Source of the DNA: Streptomyces sp. NBC_01267
GTDB lineage: Bacteria > Actinomycetota > Actinomycetes > Streptomycetales > Streptomycetaceae
Reading direction: 5' to 3'
Length of the DNA stretch: 64,000 bases
Assembly: GCF_036241575.1 (NCBI RefSeq)
Contig: NZ_CP108455.1
Location: 5,997,001-6,061,000 of the forward strand
Part shown: positions 42,089-50,388 of the stretch, piece by piece
Position numbering within the stretch: the first letter of the stretch is position 1
Layout: each line of letters opens with the position of its first letter
The notes under the pieces: generated by a model
What the model was told of the DNA's origin: nothing
Database searches by the model: none
Seen by the model: the letters and a program-made list of their open reading frames with translations, nothing else
Program-made: the position numbers and the translations under genes

Positions 42089-43692
42089 GCAGCCATTCGA
42101 TCACCACACAGCACCAGACTCTGGCGCTGCTGCTGTTCAGCGCCTTCATCGCCGTCACGCTCGCGATCACCACCTGGGTGAGCCGCAACCGGCACGGTTC
42201 CGCCGAGGAGTTCTATGTCGGCGGACGGCTGTTCTCCCCCATGGAGAACGGCTTCGCCATCGCGGGTGACTACATGTCGGCGGCCTCCTTCCTCGGCATC
42301 TCCGGACTGATCGCGCTCTTCGGCTACGACGGCATGCTCTACTCCGTCGGCTTCCTGGTCGCCTGGCTGGTCGTTCTGCTCCTGGTGGCCGAACTGGTCC
42401 GGAACTGCGGGAGATTCACCCTTGCCGATGTCGTCGCGGCCCGGATGAGTGAGCATCCCGTCCGCATCGCGGTGGGATCCTCGTCCGTCACCGTGTCCGT
42501 GCTCTATCTGGTCGCGCAGATGGTCGGCGCCGGAAGCCTGGTCTCGCTCCTGCTCGGCGGGAACAGCGGAGCGGCCCAGGCCTGGACGGTGATCGGCGTC
42601 GGGGCGCTGATGGTCGTCTATGTGACCCTCGGCGGCATGCGGGCGACCACCTGGATCCAGATCGTGAAGGCCGTTCTGCTGATGGCGGGTTCGATCCTGC
42701 TCACGGTGCTGGTCCTGGTGCGCTTCCACGGCGACGTCAATTCGCTGCTCAACTCCGCCGCCCACCGCAGCGGTCACGGTATGCGGTTCCTGGGGCCGGG
42801 CCTGAAATACGGCGGGGACTGGACCTCGCGCATCGACTTCATCAGCCTCGGGCTCGCGCTCGTCCTCGGCACGGCCGGCCTGCCGCACATCCTGTCGCGC
42901 TTCTACACCGTGCCCACCGCACGCGCCGCCCGCCGCTCGGTCGTCTGGTCCATCGGACTCATCGGCAGCTTCTACCTGATGACGATCGTGCTCGGCTTCG
43001 GCGCCGCGGCACTGGTCGGTTCCGACGAGGTGCGGGCGTCGAATCCGGCAGGGAACACCGCCGTACCCCTGCTCGCGCTGGAGGTCGGCGGTGGATCCGG
43101 CTCCACCGGCGGGGCCGTGCTCTTCGCCGTGGTCGCGGCCGTCGCCTTCGCCACCATCCTCGCCGTCGTCGCCGGGATCACGCTCGCCTCGTCGGCCTCC
43201 GTCGCCCACGACCTCTACGCGACGCTCAAGCGCCGGAGCACCCGCCAGCGCAGTGAGGTCGCTGTCGCACGCGTGGCGGCGGCGGGTATCGGCGCCGTCG
43301 CGATCGGCCTCAGTCTGCTGGCGAAGGACCTGAACGTCGCCTTCCTGGTCGGTCTGGCCTTCGCCGTCGCCGCATCGGCCAATCTTCCCGTCCTGCTCTA
43401 CTCGCTGTTCTGGCGGAACTTCACCACGCGCGGCGCGGTCTGGTCGGTGTACGGCGGGCTGATCCCCGCGGTGATCCTGGTGCTGCTGTCGCCCGTTGTC
43501 TCCGGCAGCCCCACATCGCTCTTCCCGGATGCGGACTTCCAGTTCTTCCCGCTGGAGAACCCGGGTCTGGTGTCCATCCCGCTCGGCTTCCTCGCGGGCT
43601 GGATCGGTACGGTCACCTCGTCCGAACCGCCGGACGCGGCCCGGCACGCGGAGACGGAGGTGCGGTCACTGACCGGCGCCGGGGCCGTCTGA
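42085..43692 (+). CDS. Sodium/solute symporter, acetate permease (ActP) type
   Basis: A 535-residue member of the SSS family with about 13 hydrophobic segments. Family motifs are SAEEFYVGGRLFSPMENGFAIAGDYMSAASFLGISG and GLPHILSRFYTVPTARAARRS. It imports acetate, pyruvate or similar organic acids. The TTG at 42085 overlaps the upstream stop (TTGA) and has GAGGGA upstream. Its end overlaps the convergent regulator gene by 27 bp. Confidence 0.88.
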   Translation: MSSHSITTQHQTLALLLFSAFIAVTLAITTWVSRNRHGSAEEFYVGGRLFSPMENGFAIAGDYMSAASFLGISGLIALFGYDGMLYSVGFLVAWLVVLLLVAELVRNCGRFTLADVVAARMSEHPVRIAVGSSSVTVSVLYLVAQMVGAGSLVSLLLGGNSGAAQAWTVIGVGALMVVYVTLGGMRATTWIQIVKAVLLMAGSILLTVLVLVRFHGDVNSLLNSAAHRSGHGMRFLGPGLKYGGDWTSRIDFISLGLALVLGTAGLPHILSRFYTVPTARAARRSVVWSIGLIGSFYLMTIVLGFGAAALVGSDEVRASNPAGNTAVPLLALEVGGGSGSTGGAVLFAVVAAVAFATILAVVAGITLASSASVAHDLYATLKRRSTRQRSEVAVARVAAAGIGAVAIGLSLLAKDLNVAFLVGLAFAVAASANLPVLLYSLFWRNFTTRGAVWSVYGGLIPAVILVLLSPVVSGSPTSLFPDADFQFFPLENPGLVSIPLGFLAGWIGTVTSSEPPDAARHAETEVRSLTGAGAV

Positions 43693-44388
43693 TCCGGGTA
43701 CGGCCCAGGCATAGCGGTGCTCGGGCCGCCCCGTGTCGCCGTACTTGAGCGTCAGCCGGAGCCGGCCGGTCCGTTCCAGCTGGCGCAGATAGCGCTGCGC
43801 GGTGGAGCGGCTCAGTCCGGTTCTGGCGGCCACCTGATGGGCCGACAGCGGTTCGTGCGCGCCCGTCAGGACCTCGCGGATCAGATCGGACGTCGGCACG
43901 GAGTGCCCGCTGGGCAGCCCGGAGGAGGCGGCGGGGCCGGTGGTGCGCAGCGCGCTGAAGATCCGGTCGACCTGCTCCTGGCCCGCGGACCGGCCGCTGC
44001 CGCCGACCCGGCTCACCGTGCGGCGCAGCGCCGCGTAGCTGTCCAGCCGGGAGCGCAGCACGGAAAAAGTGAACGGCTTGACCAGGTAGTGCAGGGCACC
44101 GTGCCGCATGGCGGCCTGCACGGTCGTCACGTCGCCGGCCGCGGTCACCATGATCACGTCGGTGTGGTGGCCGAGCTGCCGCATACGGCGGACCAGCGAG
44201 AGCCCTGTCTCGTCCGGCAGGTAGTGGTCGAGCAGCACCAGGTCGATCCGCTCGCGCTCCAGCGTGGCCATCGCCTGGGCGGCGCTGTGCGCACGGGCGG
44301 CGACGTGGAATCCGGGAACCTTCCCCACGTACGCCGCGTTGATCTCAGCGACACGGAAGTCGTCATCGACCACCAGTACATCAATCAT
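43666..44388 (-). CDS. CitB/DcuR-type response regulator
   Basis: A 240-residue regulator with a receiver domain (VVDDDFRVA, LVLLDHYLPDETGL with the phosphoacceptor Asp, and Lys in YLVKPF) and a C-terminal helix-turn-helix (LSAHQVAARTGLSRSTAQRYLRQLERTG) of the CitB/DcuR kind. The partner is probably the CitA/DcuS-type kinase at 47.5-49.2 kb; the two are separated by three ABC genes on the other strand. It overlaps the symporter gene end to end. The ATG start at 44388 lacks a strong ribosome site. Confidence 0.9.
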   Translation of the reverse strand: MIDVLVVDDDFRVAEINAAYVGKVPGFHVAARAHSAAQAMATLERERIDLVLLDHYLPDETGLSLVRRMRQLGHHTDVIMVTAAGDVTTVQAAMRHGALHYLVKPFTFSVLRSRLDSYAALRRTVSRVGGSGRSAGQEQVDRIFSALRTTGPAASSGLPSGHSVPTSDLIREVLTGAHEPLSAHQVAARTGLSRSTAQRYLRQLERTGRLRLTLKYGDTGRPEHRYAWAVPGSDGPGAGQ

Positions 44389-44598
44389 CGGGCCGCTCTC
44401 TGTTGAAACCGGTCGGCACCCCACGTGTGCCGGTCGGTGCAAGACCGACCGGCAATAGGGCGGTCGGTCCAAGGCGTTGTTGCAACCACGTAGTTGTAGC
44501 GCGCGCAAAACGAGCACAACAGTCTCTTGCAGGCAGAAGACTGCCTTGTGCGCACAAGACTGCCGCTGTGGTGTGTGCCACATCTACGGTCCCGCTTC
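44389..44598. promoter_or_regulatory. Repeat-rich control region between response regulator and ABC operon
   Basis: The region holds a perfect 10-bp stem GCCGGTCGGT-GCAAG-ACCGACCGGC (44429-44453), flanked by further CGGTCGG copies at 44410-44416 and 44461-44467. Nearer the ABC genes lies the perfect palindrome CTTGTGCGCACAAG (44545-44558), flanked by two copies of AAGACTGCC (44537 and 44556). Confidence 0.65.
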
Positions 44599-45414
44599 AT
44601 GAGCACAGACAAGAGCCCCGCCATTGAGCTGCGGGGCGCCAGCAAGGTGTTCCGCACCCCGTCGGGGGTGCCGCACACCGCCGTGCGGGAGCTGGATCTC
44701 ACCGTCGGCCGGGGCGAGTTCGTCGCCGTCGTCGGCCCCACGGGCTGCGGCAAGTCCACCACGCTGACCCTGGTCAGCGGTCTGGAGGAGCCCACCGAGG
44801 GCGAGGTGCTGGTCGGCGGCGAGCCGGTCCGCGGCATCGGTGACAAGGTCGGATTCGTCTTCCAGCAGGACGCGGTCTTCCCCTGGCGGACCGTCCTGTC
44901 CAACGTCATGGCGGGCCCGCGCTTCCGCGGCGTACCGAAGGCCGAGGCGAAGGAGAAGGCCCGGGAGTGGCTGGCCCGGGTGGGGCTGGCCTCCTTCGAG
45001 GACCGTTACCCGGACCAGCTCTCCGGCGGCCAGCGCAAGCGGGTCGCGCTGGCCGCGACCTTCGTCAACGACCCCGAGATCCTGCTGATGGACGAGCCGT
45101 TCTCGGCGCTCGACGTGCAGACCCGGGCGCTGATGTCCGACGAACTGCTCGAACTGTGGGCGGGCACCGGCGCCTCGGTCGTCTTCGTCACCCACGACCT
45201 GGAGGAGTCCATCGCGCTCGCCGACCGGGTGGTCGTGATGACGGCCGGCCCGGCGACCGTCAAGCAGGTCTTCGAGATCGACCTGCCCCGGCCGCGCAAG
45301 GTCGAAGCGGTCCGGCTGGAGCCCCGGTTCGTCGAGATCTACCGGGAGATCTGGTCCTCGCTCGGCGAGGAAGTCCGCATCACCCGTGAGCGAGGTGCCG
45401 TCGATGCCGCCTGA
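44599..45414 (+). CDS. ABC transporter ATPase (SsuB/TauB/NitT type)
   Basis: A 271-residue ATPase with Walker A GPTGCGKST, Q-loop VFQQDAVFPWRTV, signature QLSGGQRKRVALA, Walker B ILLMDEPFSALD and the switch His in FVTHDLEES. This subfamily serves importers for nitrate, sulphonates, taurine, thiamine precursors or related small molecules. The ATG has no clear ribosome site. The permease and binding-protein genes follow. Confidence 0.93.
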   Translation: MSTDKSPAIELRGASKVFRTPSGVPHTAVRELDLTVGRGEFVAVVGPTGCGKSTTLTLVSGLEEPTEGEVLVGGEPVRGIGDKVGFVFQQDAVFPWRTVLSNVMAGPRFRGVPKAEAKEKAREWLARVGLASFEDRYPDQLSGGQRKRVALAATFVNDPEILLMDEPFSALDVQTRALMSDELLELWAGTGASVVFVTHDLEESIALADRVVVMTAGPATVKQVFEIDLPRPRKVEAVRLEPRFVEIYREIWSSLGEEVRITRERGAVDAA

Positions 45415-46327
45415 GACAGAGCCGGCGACGGACGCCGCCGCCCGTACCACCACCCCGGACACGCCTGCCGACGCCACCGGAACCGCCGTCGCGCTCGACA
45501 AGCGGACGGGACGGACCCAGGAGCGTCAGCGCGCCGCGCGCAACCGTCGGGTCCTCGTGTACGCGAGCCGGATGCTGTTGCTCGTCGCGATCGTCGGACT
45601 GTGGGAGGTCCTGGCCCGCGCCAAGATCATCGACCCGTTCAACTTCTCGATGCCGTCGAAGATCTGGGACCAGATCCGCCAGTGGTCGCTGCACGGCACC
45701 GCCCAGGGATCCCTCTGGGAGCAGATCTGGTACACGATGTACGAGGCGCTGCTGGGCTGGGTCATCGGTGTGATCGCCGGTGTGGTCCTCGGTATCACCC
45801 TCGGCCGGATCCGTTTCCTCTCCGATGTGCTCGGCCCGTACATCAAGGTTCTCAACGCCATTCCGCGCATCGTGCTCGCGCCGATCTTCCTCATCTGGTT
45901 CGGGCTCGGCCCGGCGTCGAAGGTCGCCTCGGCGGTCGTGCTGGTCTTCTTCCCGGTCTTCTTCAACGCCTTCCAGGGATCCAAGGAAGTCAACCGGAAC
46001 CTGGTCGCCAACGCCCGGATCCTGGGCGCCAGCAACCGGCGTGTCACCTTCCAGGTCGTCATCCCCTCGGCCACCTCCTGGATCTTCACGAGCCTCCATG
46101 TCAGCTTCGGCTTCGCCCTCATCGGCGCGATCGTCGGCGAGTACATCGGCGCCACCAAGGGCCTCGGGCTCCTGGTCTCCGTCTCCCAGAACACCTTCAA
46201 CGCGGCCGGTGTGTACGCGGCGATGGCGATCCTCGCGGTCGTGGCGCTGATCACCGAAGGGCTGCTCACCTTCGCCGAACGGCGGTTGTTCAAGTGGCGG
46301 CCCGTCGAGGCCGGCGCCGAGCGCTGA
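45404..46327 (+). CDS. ABC transporter permease (SsuC/NitT type)
   Basis: A 307-residue permease with about six hydrophobic segments and the conserved EAA loop region (NARILGASNRRVTFQVVIPSA). The start is ATG 45404, with GAGGTG 8 nt upstream, overlapping the ATPase gene by 11 nt; GTG 45386 is an alternative. Confidence 0.92.
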   Translation: MPPETEPATDAAARTTTPDTPADATGTAVALDKRTGRTQERQRAARNRRVLVYASRMLLLVAIVGLWEVLARAKIIDPFNFSMPSKIWDQIRQWSLHGTAQGSLWEQIWYTMYEALLGWVIGVIAGVVLGITLGRIRFLSDVLGPYIKVLNAIPRIVLAPIFLIWFGLGPASKVASAVVLVFFPVFFNAFQGSKEVNRNLVANARILGASNRRVTFQVVIPSATSWIFTSLHVSFGFALIGAIVGEYIGATKGLGLLVSVSQNTFNAAGVYAAMAILAVVALITEGLLTFAERRLFKWRPVEAGAER

Positions 46328-46391
46328 CGGCTGCGCTTCCGGCTTTCTCTCCGTAATTTCTTGGCAATTCGGCACAAATCACAGGGACGTG

Positions 46392-47429
46392 ATGAACATG
46401 CGCAGCATCAGCAGGGTGTCGGCAGTCGCAGTGGCGGGCGCGCTCGCGCTGACCGCGCTCACCGGCTGCGGCGGTGATCCGGCCGGCGAGGGCAAGAACG
46501 CCGGCAAGGTCAAGATCATGGTGGGTGGCCTGGACAAGGTCATCTACATGCCGGCCATGCTCACCCAGCGACTCGGCTACTTCAAGGACGAGGGCCTCGA
46601 CGTCTCGCTGCTGAGCGAGCCCGCGGGCGTACAGGCCGAGACCGCGCTGGTCTCCGGAGACGTCCAGGGCGCGGTCGGTTTCTACGACCACACCCTCGAT
46701 CTTCAGGTCAAGGGCAAGCACGTCGAATCCGTGGTGCAGTTCTCGCACGCACCCGGCGAGGTCGAGCTGGTCTCCAACAGGGCCGCAGGGGACGTCAACG
46801 GGCCCGCGGACTTCAAGGGCAAGAAGCTGGGCGTCACCGGTCTCGGTTCGTCCACCGACTTCCTCACGAAGTACCTGGCGGTCAAGAACGGTGTGAAGAC
46901 CAGCGAGTTCACGCCGGTCGCCGTGGGTGCGGGCCAGACGTTCATCGCCGCGCTGAAGCAGGGCTCGGTCCAGGGCGGTATGACGACCGACCCGACGGTG
47001 ACGAACATCCTGGACCAGAAGCTCGGCAAGGTCCTGATCGACATGCGTACGCCGGAGGGTTCACAGGCCGCACTCGGCGGCCCCTACCCCTCGTCCAGCC
47101 TGTACATGAACGCCGACTGGGTCGACGGACACAAGGCGACGGTCCAGAAGCTGGCCAACGCCTTCGTGAAGACGCTGAAGTGGATGTCGTCGCACTCGCC
47201 CGAGGAGATCGCGGCGAAGATGCCGGCCGACTACGCGCAGGGCGGCAAGGAGCTCTACGCCCGGTCCATCAAGTCGACCCTGCCGATGTTCACGACGGAC
47301 GGCGTGATGCCCGCCAACGGGCCGGAGACGGTCGAGAAGGTCCTCAAGGCCTTCAACCCCAACCTCAAGAACGCCACGGTGGACCTGTCCAAGACGTACA
47401 CCACGGAGTTCGCGAAGAAGGCGCAGTAG
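46392..47429 (+). CDS. Substrate-binding lipoprotein (NMT1/NitT-like)
   Basis: A 345-residue lipoprotein. The signal peptide ends in the lipobox LTGC, so the protein is anchored outside. The sequence KIMVGGLDKVIYMPAMLTQRLGYF resembles the NMT1/THI5-like binding proteins; later GVTGLGSSTDFLTKYLA matches the second lobe. The substrate is not predictable; the flanking CitA/DcuS-type system suggests an organic acid or related compound. Start codons at 46389, 46392 and 46398 are all in frame. Confidence 0.9.
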   Translation: MNMRSISRVSAVAVAGALALTALTGCGGDPAGEGKNAGKVKIMVGGLDKVIYMPAMLTQRLGYFKDEGLDVSLLSEPAGVQAETALVSGDVQGAVGFYDHTLDLQVKGKHVESVVQFSHAPGEVELVSNRAAGDVNGPADFKGKKLGVTGLGSSTDFLTKYLAVKNGVKTSEFTPVAVGAGQTFIAALKQGSVQGGMTTDPTVTNILDQKLGKVLIDMRTPEGSQAALGGPYPSSSLYMNADWVDGHKATVQKLANAFVKTLKWMSSHSPEEIAAKMPADYAQGGKELYARSIKSTLPMFTTDGVMPANGPETVEKVLKAFNPNLKNATVDLSKTYTTEFAKKAQ

Positions 47430-47454
47430 CAGTACCCCACCCGGAACGGGGAGC

Positions 47455-47488
47455 GGCCTCCCCGCGCGTGCGGACGCGCGGGGAGGCC
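47455..47488. terminator. Strong terminator after the ABC operon
   Basis: Perfect 15-bp arms GGCCTCCCCGCGCGT and ACGCGCGGGGAGGCC around GCGG, between convergent genes. Confidence 0.93.
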
Positions 47489-47520
47489 GGTCCCCGTCGT
47501 TCCGTCCCCGGACGGCCCGG

Positions 47521-49155
47521 TCAGCGGGCCCCTTCCAGCTCCTCGGGATCCCGCTCGGACAGCGCTTCCGGGAGTACGACGGTGAACTCCGCCCCGCCGT
47601 CCGCACCCCCGCCGACCCGTGCGGTCCCGCCCTGCCGCTCGGCGAGCCTGCGCACCATCGGCAGCCCCAGGCCGCGTTTGCCGTGCGCGGGCGGCTTCTT
47701 GGTCGACCAGCCCTCCGTGAAGATCAGCTCGCGCTGCTCATCGGGGATTCCCGGACCGTTGTCCTGGACCCGCAGGACCGCTGTGTGCCCCTCGGCGCGC
47801 AGTTCGAGTTCCACCTGCGCACCGGGCGAACCGGACGCCGCGTCCAAGGCGTTGTCCACCAGATTGCCCGTGATCGTCACCAGACCCTGCGGGTCCACCA
47901 GCCGGCCGGGCAGCAGCGTGCCGGGTGTGAGCGTCAGCGAGACCCCGCGCTCCGCGGCGACCGTCGCCTTGCCGACGAGCAGGGCGGCCAGCAGCGGGTC
48001 GTGGATCTTCTCGGTGACCTTCTCGGCGGTGGTGCGGTGCACGCCGACCACCTCGGTGATGAACTCGGTGGCCGCGTCGTGCATGTCCAGTTCGAGGAGA
48101 CCGAGCAGGGTGTGCATCCGGTTGGCGTGCTCGTGGTCCTGCGCGCGCAGGGCGTCTATCAGCCCGCGGGTGGAGTCGAGTTCACGTCCCAGTTGCTCCA
48201 GCTCCGTCCGGTCGCGGAGGGTGGCGACGGCGCCCCCGTCGTCCGTGGGCATACGGTTGGCGATCAGGACGCGCTGACCGCGTACCGCCAGCAGGTCCTC
48301 GCCCGTGACGCGGCCCGCCAGTACATCGGTGGTTCGGCCCTCACCCAGCGCCTCGCCGAGCGGAAGGCCGATGACTTCCGGGCCGAGGCTCAGCAGTCGC
48401 TGCGCCTCGTCGTTCATCAGCCGTATCCTGCCCCCGCGGTCCAGGGCGACGACGCCTTCGCGGATGCCGTGGAGCATCGCCTCGCGCTCGGCGAGCAGGG
48501 CGGCGATGTCGGAGAACGCGAGATCGTGCGTCCGGCGCTGGAGCCGCCGGGAGATCAGGTACGCGGCCAGCGCCCCGGTGGCCAGCGCCCCGCCCGCGTA
48601 GGCGAGAAGGCCGGGGATCAACGCGAGCAGCGAGGCGCGCACGCTGTCGTACCTGATACCGACCGACACCGCGCCGACGATCGTGCCGTGCGTGTCGCGC
48701 AGCGGGACCTTGCCCCGGGCGGAGCGGCCGAGTGTGCCGCTGTCGATCTCCATGACCTCGTGACCGGAGAGCGGCTCCTTGGCGCTGGTGGAGACCGGTT
48801 TGCCGATCTCGGCGCGGTTGGTGTGCGACCAGCGGATCGAGTGCCGGTCCACGACCACGATGTACTCGGCGTGGGTCGCTCTCCGGATCCGTTCGGCGTC
48901 GGCCTGCACCGGTCCGCCGACCGTCGGTGGGGTGTGGAGAAGTTCCTCGGCCAGCCGGGGGGAGGCGGTGGTCTCGGCGATCGCGAGAGCGCGACGCATG
49001 GCCTGGGCGTCGAGCTGTGCACTGAGGGGGCGCAGGAAGAGGCCGATGGCCAGGACGAGCACCCCGCCCGCGACGGCCAGTTGCATCAGCAGTACTTGCG
49101 AGAAGACACGTCGGGGCAGCCCGATGCGGAGTCTCCAGGGCTGTCCGGTGGTCAT
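47521..49155 (-). CDS. CitA/DcuS-type sensor histidine kinase
   Basis: A 544-residue membrane kinase. Two hydrophobic segments (VLLMQLAVAGGVLVLAIGLF and LLALIPGLLAYAGGALATGALA) flank an extracytoplasmic sensor of about 130 residues (YIVVVDRHSIRWSHTNRAEIGKP, the PDC/CitA fold). Then a PAS domain (IREGVVALDRGGRIRLMND), a SpoB-type His in ALRAQDHEHANRMHTLLG, and an ATPase (NLVDNALDAA, DNGPGIP, RGLGLPMVRRL). Such kinases sense citrate or C4-dicarboxylates. The start is ATG 49155. The gene is divergent from a LacI-type regulator. Confidence 0.94.
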   Translation of the reverse strand: MTTGQPWRLRIGLPRRVFSQVLLMQLAVAGGVLVLAIGLFLRPLSAQLDAQAMRRALAIAETTASPRLAEELLHTPPTVGGPVQADAERIRRATHAEYIVVVDRHSIRWSHTNRAEIGKPVSTSAKEPLSGHEVMEIDSGTLGRSARGKVPLRDTHGTIVGAVSVGIRYDSVRASLLALIPGLLAYAGGALATGALAAYLISRRLQRRTHDLAFSDIAALLAEREAMLHGIREGVVALDRGGRIRLMNDEAQRLLSLGPEVIGLPLGEALGEGRTTDVLAGRVTGEDLLAVRGQRVLIANRMPTDDGGAVATLRDRTELEQLGRELDSTRGLIDALRAQDHEHANRMHTLLGLLELDMHDAATEFITEVVGVHRTTAEKVTEKIHDPLLAALLVGKATVAAERGVSLTLTPGTLLPGRLVDPQGLVTITGNLVDNALDAASGSPGAQVELELRAEGHTAVLRVQDNGPGIPDEQRELIFTEGWSTKKPPAHGKRGLGLPMVRRLAERQGGTARVGGGADGGAEFTVVLPEALSERDPEELEGAR

Positions 49156-49204
49156 GGGCACGAACGGTAGAGGGCTGGAGGGCCCAACCGGAAGTTCCAG
49201 GATC

Positions 49205-49243
49205 ACGCAAGCCGTTTGCGGTGCCTGCGCTAATCTTGCGCGC
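49205..49243. promoter_or_regulatory. Candidate LacI-family operator and short-leader promoter
   Basis: CGCAA-GCCGT-TTGCG (49206-49220) is an inverted repeat. TAATCT (49231-49236) lies 7 nt before ATG 49244. A CTTGCGCGC sequence overlaps the likely transcription start. The TTGCG half-site recurs before the sugar ABC operon. Confidence 0.55.
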
Positions 49244-50263
49244 ATGACGCGACGACTTGCACAAGTGGCACAGAAGGTCGGGGTCAGTGAGGCCACGGTC
49301 AGCCGTGTGCTCAACGGCCGCCCGGGTGTTTCCGAGGCCACTCGGCAGGCCGTCCTCTCGGCCCTCGACGTACTCGGGTACGAGCGCCCGACCCAGCTGC
49401 GCGGCGAGCGGGCCCGGCTGGTCGGTCTCGTCCTCCCCGAACTCCAGAACCCGATCTTCCCGGCCTTCGCCGAAGTGGTCGGCGGCGCCCTCGCCCAGCA
49501 GGGGCTGACACCCGTGCTCTGCACCCAGACCAAGGGCGGAGTCTCCGAGTCCGACTACGTGGAGCTGCTCCTGGAGCAGCAGGTCTCCGGGGTGGTGTTC
49601 GCCGGTGGTCTCTACCATCAGCTCGACGCTCCGCACGATCACTACAAGGTGCTCGCGGACCGCAGGATCCCGGTCGTGCTGATCAATGCGGCGATCGAGC
49701 ACCTCGGTTTCCCCAGCGTCTCCTGCGACGACGCGGTCGCGCTCGACCAGGCCTGGCGCCACCTCGCCTCGCTCGGTCACGAGCGGATCGGTCTGGTGCT
49801 CGGGCCCACGGATCACGTCCCCTCGATGCGGAAGCTGGACGCCGCGCGCGTGATCGCGGCCGGACTCGGCGCGGAACTGCCCGACGAGCGGGTCGTACGG
49901 GCGATGTTCTCGCTGGAGGGCGGCCAGGCCGCGGCCACCCGGCTGCTGGACCGGGGGGTCACCGGAGTCATCTGCGCGAGTGACCCGCTCGCGCTCGGAG
50001 CGGTGCGCGCCGCCCGTCGTCGCGGCCTGTCGGTGCCCGGTGACATCTCGATCGTCGGCTATGACGACTCCGCCTTCATGAACTGCACGGACCCCCCGCT
50101 GACCACCGTCCGCCAGCCCATCGAGGCGATGGGGCGGGCCGCCGTGGAGCTGCTGTCCGTGCAGATCGGAGGCCGTGCGGTGCCCTCGGACGAGCTGCTC
50201 TTCGAGCCCGAACTGGTGGTGCGGGGCTCGACCGCACAGGTCTCGCGCGACAGGACCCGCTAG
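49244..50263 (+). CDS. LacI-family transcriptional regulator (MalR-like)
   Basis: A 339-residue regulator with an N-terminal helix-turn-helix (RLAQVAQKVGVSEATVSRVLNGRPGVSEATRQAVL) and a sugar-binding domain (ERARLVGLVLPELQNPIFPAFAEVV, GVTGVICASDPLALGAVRAAR, NCTDPPLTTVRQPIEAMG). From memory it is close to the Streptomyces maltose regulator MalR, with an alpha-glucosidase in the downstream operon. It should repress the following sugar ABC operon and release it when an alpha-glucoside is present. Confidence 0.94.
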   Translation: MTRRLAQVAQKVGVSEATVSRVLNGRPGVSEATRQAVLSALDVLGYERPTQLRGERARLVGLVLPELQNPIFPAFAEVVGGALAQQGLTPVLCTQTKGGVSESDYVELLLEQQVSGVVFAGGLYHQLDAPHDHYKVLADRRIPVVLINAAIEHLGFPSVSCDDAVALDQAWRHLASLGHERIGLVLGPTDHVPSMRKLDAARVIAAGLGAELPDERVVRAMFSLEGGQAAATRLLDRGVTGVICASDPLALGAVRAARRRGLSVPGDISIVGYDDSAFMNCTDPPLTTVRQPIEAMGRAAVELLSVQIGGRAVPSDELLFEPELVVRGSTAQVSRDRTR

Positions 50264-50273
50264 CTGTCGAGAA

Positions 50274-50302
50274 TTTGCGGAATATGCGCGACATCTTGCG
50301 GA
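50274..50302 (+). promoter_or_regulatory. Direct-repeat operator upstream of the sugar ABC operon
   Basis: TTTGCGGA (50274-50281) and CTTGCGGA (50295-50302) start 21 bp apart, two helical turns. They resemble the TTGCG half-sites found before the LacI gene. Confidence 0.55.
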
Positions 50303-50388
50303 GCGGTAGGGGCGGTGGTTGAGTGAGCGCCGCCACACAGCGACGCGGCTGTGGGCCTCCCGCGCTCCTGCCCCCAAGGGGACCACCG

